NCBI GenBank assembly: GCA_022496205.1
Contig: WTXD01000022.1
Coordinates: 124,001-188,000 of the forward strand
DNA from: Gloeopeniophorella convolvens
Lineage: Eukaryota; Basidiomycota; Agaricomycetes; Russulales
Direction of reading: 5' to 3'
DNA length: 64,000 bases
Shown: in pieces, positions 28,401 through 37,764 of the stretch
Numbering within the stretch: position 1 is the first letter of the stretch
Layout of the letters: every line of letters starts with the position of its first letter
Notes under the pieces: model-generated
Databases searched by the model: none
What the model was told of the DNA's origin: nothing
What the model saw: only the letters and a program-made list of their open reading frames with translations
Translations under genes and position numbers: made by a program

Positions 28401-31049
28401 TCGTATATATCGGCTTTCATAGCTTAGCTACTCCTCCGCTGCGTCCGTCTGACGATATTCTCCATTGTGCACCCACATGGACTTACTGGGGGTCTAAAAC
28501 CTCCGCTTGAAGGTTCCAAATCCGTCCAACGAGCTTCAAAGTAAACCACAGAGCTCTTATTGCAGGACCTTCTGTTTCTCAGCTTGCATCTAGGCCACGG
28601 CGACGATCGTGTACCCTTGCTGCGGACGCGGCTCCTATGCATTCAGACTCGGACCATGTGCCATCTTGATAATCATCTCTCCCATAGACCAGAATCACAC
28701 CACTCGCCGCAAGAAACGCGACCTCTACGCCCAACTTGCCCAGTCCTCTCCCTTCCGTCTCGTAATACTTGACACAACCGAGCACTCGTAACAGAACGAC
28801 CCAGCAGCGCGGTTTGTATGTAAACATTACGCCACGGGCCGAAATTGCAATCTCCTAGAGAAGGCCACTTTGTCTTTTGTCCTGTTGGAGCAACTGACAG
28901 AGAAGGTACGCCCTTTGCGCCCCAAGGGAGACGAGAGCGCCTTCCGCTTTCCGCCGACCAATCCTGGTAAACTCTGGTATTGCCCGCTCCATGTACCTCG
29001 CATTACACACTCCCACTCTCCCTTCGGGCCTCGAAGGGAAGTTCCGACCCCGGCGCTCTGGTGCATTGGAATCCGTCCCTGAAACTTTGTTTCTTGCACC
29101 TGAATGGAGCAGGTGCTCCTGCGATGTAGCGCACTGTGTGAGCACTGGGCAGTAAAGTTGAGGCTCACGCTCTGGGTTAGCCGGTCGGGATCGCGGGTGG
29201 CGTGGTATTGCGTATTGTCTTTCACCTTGCCTTTGACGGCGATGTATGACCAGACGGGCGGGACGCACCTTTGTTCGACGAAGGGGAGGTATTGATACGC
29301 AGAATACTTCAGACCTCGTGCACATACTGCAGATCGTGGGAAGACCCTCTTTTCGCTGGAATCGTGATATGACAAGGGGTTCACATGTGTTCGAACGGAA
29401 TCGGTCCATCAGGCTTAATGTTCCTAGTCGTTTGTTTACGACCTTCAAGTCCGCACCTGGCGACCGCACTCGTTACATGGGGACCACTTGGGTGGTCGCA
29501 TACAGAATTTCCCCATTGCGACTCGACATCGTCGACGTGTTACCGACAGGCAACATCCTTCGTGAGCGGGTATCATGAATTCTTTCCTCCAACGGCACCG
29601 GAGACCGAGGCATCATTTGGCCGTACAAAGTCAACATCGCAAGTATACCCCAATCTTATGAGAAGAGAAGCATCGCTCGCAGAGTCGGTAGGCGATACAC
29701 ACCGTCGCGACGGCACCGCCCGAGGAGGCTATCTCCTCGGGAGTCGAGAAAGTCTTACAGTACTTGAGATTACGCACGATCAGAAACCATCGGAAAATGG
29801 CGTGGAATATCAGTGCCAGCCCCACCTACCGCTCATGCACCGCTCCATGCTCGCGGACTCCGACCCTGACCCCGCCCGTCGGGTTGGAACACAGCGGCAG
29901 CGCCGACGCGGATCATGATGGCGAACAGCGGGACGCCTGCGTTGCGCACTGAAGTACTGACATTTTACGTCTCTGCAGCCTATGCCGGTGTCTGAAGTGC
30001 CTTCGCTTCTTCGGCTTGCCAGAGCGGGTAACACAGCAAGTGACGATCTACGTGAGCTTGCATGGGATTGGGTCGACAAACGCTGCAAGATGCCGCTGGG
30101 AGATGTCACTAGGTCACTGTACCATGCGGTCGACGGTGCAAATTTTGCAGGAGCGCGAACGGCGTCCAGGTTAGGCATGTTACGTAGCGCCACAGCCTCA
30201 GGCTCTCAAGATCTTAACTCTGAAAGCTTACTCGTGCCGAAATGCAATGGAACATCCTGATGGGTTCTGTTCTCTGAATTGTCCGTACGGCCTCGGGCGG
30301 TAGCATCGGCTGCGGCAGTAGGCAGAGGCATTCGCGCCTCGCCGGCTGTTGGATCCCCACGAGCGTGTTCGACGGTATCCGATGGAACGCACCAGTTCCG
30401 ACACGGAGCAGAACGAACGGCGTTACGCCTGCCTTGAGTGGCGATTATTCCGACGGATGTGGTGTATGTATGGAGTGATACGCTGGCAGTTGCGACGCCA
30501 AAGGTGCCGGTGACCAGGTGAGGGCAATATACGGTCATCTCGTCAGCAACGCCGGAGACGCCAACGTGGGGTAGGGCGCGCAGACGGCACATAGCCGCAT
30601 GAGAACGCGAACCCAAGCAAGTGTAGATTCATATGGTGCAGCGTCGGCGGCATGTTTTGGCACTAGAGATACAGGAGACAATCATCTGACTGACCATACC
30701 ATCTAGGATATTAGTTCGTGCGCGTGCGCGTGCACGCGTTATCAATCAGAGTTGTGCAGCATATCGCAAGAAGGCATCGCGATAACGTGCTACCGCCGCT
30801 GGCGTCATTCGTAGACCGCGCAGACCGCGGGGAAGGAAAAGTGTGTGTGTTTGTGCCCCTGAGGAGGAGACTGAGGACGGTGGCGTCCGTCGACCCGCAC
30901 GAGCGCCCAGCAGAAATTATAAACCGAATTTGTGCGTATTTACACGCTGGCCGGCGTTGGCCTGGGGCAGCGCAGCCGAACCAAAGCGCGTCCGACCCCG
31001 ACGTCGAGCGCGCAACCGACACTCTCCCCGACCCTCTCCAAAAATAATT
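25449..31049. other. Gene-poor 5.6-kb region
   Basis: No protein family, splice-supported gene, rRNA or tRNA was recognised on either strand. Many short frames exist (for example 27584-28135 on plus, 28855-29469 on minus) but none carries a motif or continues across plausible splice sites. I saw no long terminal repeats, terminal inverted repeats, reverse transcriptase or transposase motifs by eye. It may be diverged repeat DNA or hold non-coding transcripts. The right end (30700-31049) is the promoter region of the MIM1-type gene. Confidence 0.5.
30717..30738. repeat. Alternating purine-pyrimidine (CG/TG) tract
   Basis: A 22-bp run of strictly alternating C/T and G/A, mostly CG and TG steps, about 310 bp upstream of the MIM1-type start. 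Such tracts can adopt Z-DNA; a regulatory role is speculation. Confidence 0.6.
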
Positions 31050-32157
31050 ATGGACCACCACGCAAGTCCCCTGCGTCCAGAGGGCGAGGACCTTCTCCAG
31101 GTGCGAACGCCCAGCAGATAGCATCCATTCTGGTCTCTGACGCTGCAACCGCACCGCGCAGGCGGCGCTCGCAGACCCCTTCTCCGTCGCCGACCTCCCC
31201 CGCGTCTCGCCCTCGCAGCCCACCCAGCCCACCGAAGAGGCGCCACCCCCCGCCCCAGCGCCAGCAGACGCAGACGCAGCGTCCGCGCCTGAGCCAGCCG
31301 TCTCCGCAGCGGAGCGCGAGGCGTGGCAAGCCGAGTACGACGGCCACGTCGCCCGGTGGCGCCGGGAGAGCGCGGACGCGAACGAGCGCGCCGAGGCGGA
31401 GCGCGCGCGGTGGGAGGAGCGCCGCGCGCGCGAGGGCCCCGACGCGGACGCGGACGAGGCGGGCAACGGCTGGGAGGCCGTCTCGCAAGTCAGCACGCCT
31501 CCCGCGTCTGCGCCCGCGGCGCCGCCACCGCTGCCCGCGGGCTCGCCGAGCCCCGCGGACGCGCGCGACCTCGTCGCGGGCGAGCACGAGGGCGCGCACT
31601 CGCAGGGCTTCGTTGAGGTGTGTCCAGCGCCGGCTCCCGGCGCGCCGGGGCTCACGCGCGCGGGTGCACCACAGGATATCCTCCCTGGCCCCTCAACCGC
31701 CCCCGCGGCGCAGGTGGCAGAGGCTGCACCAGCGGTGGCCACGGCGTCAGACCCCGTGTCAACGCACGCGGCGGAGGCATCTGGCTCGCCGCATTGGGAA
31801 CACGTGCCGTCGTCGCCGACGTCGTCCTTCCCGTCCATGTCCTTCCCGGAGCCCTCGCGCCCGCATTCGCCTGCGCCCGCGCCGCGCGTGCCCACCACCA
31901 CAATGCCCGTAGCGCGCCCCCCGAATGCGGCGGCCGCGACGCTCGCCGTGTTCGACGACACGCTGCCCGTGAGCAAGCGCGCCTGGGCACTCGTCTCGTC
32001 GCTGTCGATCAACATGCTGCTGCCGTTCGTGAATGGCGTGATGCTCGGCTTTGGCGAGATCTTCGCGAAGACGGTCGTCGTCGGGTGGCTTGGCTGGGGC
32101 CCATCGGTGGCGACGAATGTAGGGCTCGGCGCGCGCCCGCCACGAGGGCGGCAGTAA
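31050..32157 (+). CDS. MIM1: Mim1/Tom13-type mitochondrial outer-membrane protein with long disordered N-terminus
   Basis: Mim1 helps insert helical and TOM proteins into the outer mitochondrial membrane. Exons 31050-31100 and 31162-32157, joined in phase with a CTGAC branch site, give 348 residues. Residues ~1-285 are low-complexity: Pro/Ala-rich, with a charged helix (EREAWQAEYDGHVARWRRES). The C-terminal ~55 residues carry the family signature LSINMLLPFVNGVMLGFGEI with its GxxxG motif (GVMLG) in a single membrane helix, followed by GWLGWGPS. Yeast Mim1 is only about 113 residues, so the N-terminal extension is unusual in size. Local GC content is very high, and long antisense frames here are a by-product of that. 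Convergent with the dehydrogenase gene, 259 bp apart. Confidence 0.87.
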
Positions 32158-32416
32158 TGCGGTCGGGAGGTCTCTGTAGCTTCGCTCGAACCGAGCACGC
32201 TGTCATCCTTCGTACGACAGACATGCATTGGATTTTATATCCTGTTTATAGAATAATGGTACTCCCACTTTAGTGGCCTCAACGATAGATATATTAGAAG
32301 CCGTTCGTGAGGCTGACCCCCTGGTAATGTAAAATTACAGATGTGTTGTGCAATAAGAAGGCAACGACAAAGAGTGTTCTCGAAATACGGCTTAGCTGCT
32401 CCTGCCCACGCGTGGC

Positions 32417-34587
32417 TCATAACTTCGCCGTTGGCGGCATCGCGCGAAGGGCCTGTCGTACACCGAGATCGCCGAGGACGTCTTCCGCACCGCCGAGCAA
32501 CGAGTCGAAGGTGACGGTTCGGTGGTACTGCATTTCAAGTCAGCCAACTGCAATAAAGTCCATGCGCGCTTGACACTTACATGCTCGATGAATCGGCCCA
32601 TGCCTGTCCGCGTGATGCCTCGACCACCGAAGATCTGCACTGCATCTCGCGCTGTCTCCTGGGCTGACCGCGTCGCATACATCTTCAACAGGGCGATAGG
32701 GCCGGCGAGGTGCTTGGCCTGTTCTTTGTACGACTATGGCGGGTGTCAGCATGCATCTCATATTTCATGGCGCGTAGGGGCGGACCATGTTATTCATTTG
32801 GTAGGTAATGTTCTCCAGCCAGCTCTGGACGGACTCCACACGGGCGATCATGGCAGCGAGCTTGCTGCGAATGACAGCCTGAGAAGACAAAGGCTTGCCG
32901 AAGGCCTTGCGCTGGGTGATCCACTTCAAGCAATCCTCGACAACGCAGCGTTGGGAACGCGCGCTAGCAGTAGCCATCACCCAGCGCTCGTGATTGAAGT
33001 TGCTAAGCGCCAAGATCATCAGCAAGCTGCAGTGAGCATGAATACGAGGGAGCACACCTGAGCATGACGAAAAGTCCTCCACCTTCAGGACCAAGGGTGT
33101 TCTCGACTGGCACCTTGACGTTGTGGAAGGTGACATATGCCGTACCAGCCGCCGAGGAGTAACTGGTCTTGATCGCCGATGTGTCGACGCCCTCGCCGCG
33201 CTCGACGAGAATGATAGTGAAGCCGTCATCGGTCTTGCACGCAACAGTAAAGTAATCCGCGAAGCTATCGGTGGGATAGAGTTAGCTCAGCTTCAAAGCA
33301 ATGCAGAAAAAGTTGACGCACTGTCCGTTAGTGATCCACTTCTTCGTACCAGTGATGATCCAGTATTTGCCGTCCTCGGTCTTCTTCGCCGTGGTCTTGA
33401 TACTCGTAACGTCACTACCCGCGAAAGCCTCCGAGATGGCAAGACAGATGAACTTCTTCCCAGTCAGAACCTCCGGAATTACACGTGCCCTAACTTCAGG
33501 TGAACCGAAGTTCAGCACGGGAGGAAGGCCGATGATCGCTCCAGCCTGAAGGCCTGTCGAAATGCAACTGGTGAGTCTTGGACGACAATGAGGCAGGACG
33601 ACAATACCATCGCCATAACCTCGAGCACCACAGCGCGCAAACTCTTGATGGATGATAAGCTAGCGAAGAAACCAGAGTAAGTATCTCGCCGTTGCACCAT
33701 CGGCCCGGCGAACGGACCTCATGGAAGTAGTCAAACTGAACAGAAGGTCGGTAAGCCTACAGTCACGGGTATGCCAATCAATGGCGTACCTCCTCCGGCT
33801 TTACGATACCACCCATGAGTGTCAAGCCCTTTAGGTGCTTCCCTGGCCCAGAACGCATCGCGTGAAGGTTGACATCCCTGATATGTACCGCTTAGCTGGA
33901 CTGGCGCCGCGTTAGGCACGTCGTACGTACGCCATCTTCTGAATGACTTCCAGACTCGGTCGCTTGCCATCCTCCTCACGAGCCTGCGCATCGGGGTAGA
34001 TGTATTCGTCCTGGAATTTGCGGACGGCCTGCTGGAACTTGCGATGATTCTGTGGGACGTCGGATCAGCACGGTGCTACCTGGCAGGAAAGATGAAGGGA
34101 ACCTGCCTCTGTGAAGTAAGGGCTGTGGTAGCCGTCTGCCAACCAAGTAGGCTCGGCGTATGGTACTTTGCTGAGCTGGGCGGGAACGCGGCCATGGAGA
34201 GAAGACGTCTCGCCATCGATATAGCCGACCTGGAGTCGTTGATACTGGGGCCGCTCGAGGACTTCATGGCGGTGGAGACCGTAGAAGGCCTCGGTCGCGT
34301 CCTGGCCAGCTTTGGGTGTAGGAAGGGATAAGATTGGGTGCGAAAGACATGGCGAGGAATTGACAGACCGATGTCGTCATCGAGGAGGACGGCGGCGCCT
34401 CCAGGATGAAGGTTCTTGAAGCGAGTAAGGTCGTAAACCTTCGTGTCAATGATGACCCACTGGGAAGGTAGCATTCATGAGCCGTGCGAGTCGGTGTTGT
34501 AGATGATCGAAGACTTACGAGGTCGCCCTCCTTGTTGTGCTTCTGCACGTCGTCGCGGGTGAGTTTTTGGAGCTGCTTCGAGGCCAT
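32417..34587 (-). CDS. Cytochrome b5-acyl-CoA dehydrogenase fusion, probably peroxisomal
   Basis: Predicted flavin-dependent acyl-CoA dehydrogenase with its own heme domain. ATG at 34587 opens MASKQLQKLTRDDVQKHN, a cytochrome b5 start. The heme ligands are in LTRFKNLHPGG and FYGLHRHEV. After a linker come dehydrogenase blocks: GMVIGLPPVLNFGSPEVRAR, CLAISEAFAGSDVTSIKT (FAD/substrate site), WIITGTKKWITNG, SYSSAAGTAYVTFHNVKVPV, LSNFNHERWVMATASARSQR and VQIFGGRGITRTGMGRFIEH. LLGGAEDVLGDLG holds the probable catalytic Glu region of the ACAD10/11-like group. The last codons read PTAKL then stop, so the protein ends AKL, a type-1 peroxisomal signal. The introns I checked keep frame, including the one inside the b5 domain. 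Electron acceptor and chain-length preference are unknown. Confidence 0.93.
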
Positions 34588-35160
34588 GTTGATGATTGGA
34601 AGACAGTTGGATGGGCCAGGATCAGACGCTTTATAGCGAGGGACGGGAGATGACAAGCACCGGCGAGGGGCTGTTGATCGTTGCATGTGATTTCGAATCG
34701 GAGAGTGAACAGATCTGCAGCGGAGCATCTGCGCCAGCCTCTCTCGGTCACCATTCGACGTAACAGCCGGCTCGGATCGTACACCAGTGCACAAGTTACA
34801 CATGCGTCTCCCTGCATCTCCTCGCGTCTTTCCCTCCCCGACGCACTCGGTGCACGAACATCCAGTGCGCTTTGCAGGGGCACACTCGCGAAAATCAACT
34901 CCGTTGCCGATGGCTGCCCCAGTGCACTGCACACCACCCCTGACTCTGTTGCCTCCTTCCCCGCAGCTGATCGCAAACTGGCGAGCTCTGATTCGCGGCC
35001 CAAGTCATCATGGCAACCCCATGGGGTTCGTTGTGTATATCGTGAAGTTGATGGCATGATGACATCCGGGGCCGCAAGGTCGTTCCTGTCCGTTTCCTGA
35101 CCGCGGAGCCCAACCTCGATGTACCATGCTGCCATCTTATGTAGCAGCGTGGATGTCGCG
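34588..35160. other. Intergenic: promoter of the b5-acyl-CoA dehydrogenase and 3' flank of the LysM gene
   Basis: A 573-bp stretch between two minus-strand genes. Frames here (for example 34681-35100 on plus) show no motif. The left part should hold the dehydrogenase promoter. No TATA box was evident. Confidence 0.5.
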
Positions 35161-36297
35161 CTAACCTCCCCAACGTTGCCACCAATGCCCACTGCCCTCT
35201 CCGCCCTTACTCACTGCTGTCCGAGAGGGGCCGCCGAGTGGAAAACTCGGGATGTGCACACCCCGCCCCTCAGCTCTCTCCCGACGCTCCCACTCGTCGT
35301 CGTCCAAGTACCGATCCACCGCTCGCTCTTCCAGCGCCGCTCCAGTTCGACCCGCTCGCACGGTGTCCTGTGACTTCTTCTCGCCTTCAGGTTTGGGAGA
35401 GAGTGCGTCAGGCTCAGAGTCGCTGTCCTCCGCGAGCGCGACGTACGCCTGCGCGATACCCCAATCTGCCTCTTTCGTTACTTGTCGGAATACGGCCTGT
35501 GCGCGCGCGCTCGCGTGCTGCATCTCTTCTTCAAGCGTGGGCTTACTCGTCGCATGTTGTGAATGTGATGGCGGGAGGATGAGGTACGTGCGCGTGTGCA
35601 GGAAGTGTGGCGTCGTGCGAAGTGTGCTCGGAGGAAGGCTGTTTAGTCTGCAGAGTGTTCTCCCCTGGTGTGCAACGGAAGTCAGCTGGTTTCAACGAGG
35701 TCAAGGCGACACTTACGTCGATCCCGAAGCGCAGCGAAATACCGAGCAGAGTGTCGTCCGGTTGAATGTAATACCTTCCCGACCCAGCTCGTCCGTTCCC
35801 GGAGGGCTCGTCTAGCTTATCCAAAATTGGTGAGTATTGAGTGTCCATGGAGGGGCTGTTCGTGAGGTCGTGCTCCAGTGGTCCCGACCCAACCGGGCTA
35901 TGCGTCGTCGTTATTGTACCATCACTCTGCACCTGTCGTTCATCATCGTCCTCGTCCCCGACCACGAAGACATCCTCATCTCGCACAGCCCCGTCGACGT
36001 TGGATGCTGCCCGCTGTGCATACGCAGACGATTCCTTCCCGGCCTTGGCCATTCCGAGGGCGTCAGTGCCTCCCAGGCAGGCTAACAGGGGTCGTACCTC
36101 GCTAGACGAGGGTTCGAAGCTAGGCAGGGGGGACAGATAGGACGCGCGCAGCATCGCGTGAGGAACAGATCAGAGCTCGGCCCCTCGACTTGGCCTTGGA
36201 GCGAGGAGTCTCGGGCTTGTTGGGCTTGCTTGAGTAGCCGGGGAGGCAGCGAGGAGGAGCAGGCCAAGCAGAGTGTTGCGTTCGATTCCTGAGACAT
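35161..36297 (-). CDS. Intracellular LysM-domain protein with N-terminal Cys-rich motif
   Basis: No signal peptide is seen, so this resembles the intracellular LysM proteins rather than secreted chitin-binding effectors. ATG at 36297 opens MSQESNATLCLACSSSLPPR. A Cys-rich block follows, TRCCARPICPPCLASNPRLA, which looks like a small zinc finger continuing as YDPC...CLGG. The frame breaks there: a stop (TAG, 36082-36084) appears in mid-motif and the next frame resumes LACLGGTDALG, as if one T were missing. Then comes an acidic linker, the LysM domain (YYIQPDDTLLGISLRFGID, spliced to GRTLCRLNSLPPSTLRTTP and YLILPPSH), and a C-terminal helical region with QAYVALAEDSDSE. The gene ends at 35161. 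Ligand unknown. Confidence 0.8.
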
Positions 36298-37764
36298 GGT
36301 TAATTGTCGTGCTAGTGTCGCTGTGGACGCGCGTCGTATGAAATGGTCGACAGCCAAGCAGCCGGCGGATGCGGTAAGATGGCGCCCGAGGATCGGGTCA
36401 TCGGATCGATACCCGAGGGGCACGTGCTGTTCGGGCGCTGCCGGCGTGCGTACTCGCAGCCTTGAACCAGTAGAGCGGTCTTGCTGCGAGCCTTTTGACT
36501 CAACATAGTGACCCACTCGAGTATTCGGGGGCTGAGTCAAGTTCCACCGGAGCCACTCGTACGGTCTGCCTTGGTGTTCCAAGTATCACTGGCACCTCGA
36601 AGGTGCTCTTCACTGCCCGCTGGGACGACCCTGCCACAACTCCGCGTTGGATGCCCTGCCATTAATCACGGACTGGCGTACCAACCAATAATCAAGTATC
36701 TTTGCTGCTTCTCTGCGTATGTTACTGGCAGGTCAGGCCTTCAGGCACATGCCTCAGCTCTAATACGTCCGTGCTTCTTGTCCGGGGAGAGCTCTACGCC
36801 CTCCGGATCCGCCATTCTGATATCTCTCGACTCTCGTGGACCTCAAGCAGTAGTCCAGTGTTCAAACTGCAGTTTTTTTAGATTGTGGGTATCCTCGCGG
36901 CCACCCAACTATCTAAGGATTGAAGCCCAAACTTCGGGCCAAGTCACTGTCTTCCTTGCACTCTATGTTCCCTGGGAGACAATCCAGTCCTTTGGTGTCT
37001 AGGCGCCCAATTTTTCTATAACCAAAGCGAATGGGGATGAGGCCAACGCCCATGCGGCCTAGCATAACTCGAGCGCACTGTGAACCTGAATCTACCCACA
37101 CCACCTCAGGCTTCTAACACCCGGTGATTGGCAATGCGCGAGACTACTTTCCCTTCGCCCTCCGATTATGTGCCGGCTGTGCCTCTGCTCGTCTTGGCTT
37201 CGCTCTAATCAGGTCCGGCGGCAGAGAAGGGGTCGGCAACCTCTGGAAGGCCGCCACCGAGCTCGGTTTTTGGTAGTATGTCACCGAGTTGGCGCGTCTC
37301 TCGAAGGAGATGCTTACCAGTAGGGGATACTGTAGTCTCCCTTTAGAGGAGAAGATGAAGTTCGAACGGGAGGACCCGGCATCACGTTCGGGTACGCTGC
37401 GGGCGAACTTGGCGGTTCATTCGGGGAGTGAAAAATCTGAAGGCCACCAACCGCACTGTATGTGTCAGGAGTCGGAAGGGCTGTCCTGGGCCGACTTGGG
37501 GTCCATCTTAGCAGGGGACACGAGCACCGTGAAACTCGAAACGACAATGGCGGAAAGTCGTTGGCATACCATCCATTCATGCGAGTTTGAACGGCAAGTC
37601 GCACCAAGATAAGGGCAGGCAATGAGACCTTGTGTTTGTTTGTAATGTATAACGTATGAGCTCACGACGAGCATAAGGTGCGTTCTCTGAATTTGTGTGG
37701 TGGGTTAAAGCATGTGCCTCGATGAGGTCTAATTAGCGGTACATAACAACAATTCTGCAGTGCC
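36298..37764. other. Intergenic 1.5 kb between the LysM and SelO loci
   Basis: Frames at 36508-37002 and 37289-37612 on plus have no recognised motif or consistent splice pattern. The left end should contain the LysM promoter and the right end the SelO 3' UTR. Confidence 0.45.

Noticed and set aside
25449..31049. Possible degraded retrotransposon or DNA transposon
   Set aside because: No terminal repeats, reverse transcriptase, integrase or transposase motif could be seen on either strand; left as unexplained rather than called.
30711..32228. 505-residue open frame on the minus strand
   Set aside because: Antisense shadow of the GC-rich Mim1-type gene; Gly/Ala/Ser-rich with no domain, while the plus strand encodes a clear family signature.
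36100..36115. GGTTCGAAGC, resembling a tRNA B box
   Set aside because: Lies inside the LysM coding exon, has no matching A box or acceptor stem at the proper spacing.
36060..36125. A 16-nt GTACGA...TTAG segment that could be read as an intron in the LysM gene
   Set aside because: Far too short for a spliceosomal intron; the interrupted motif is better explained by one missing base.
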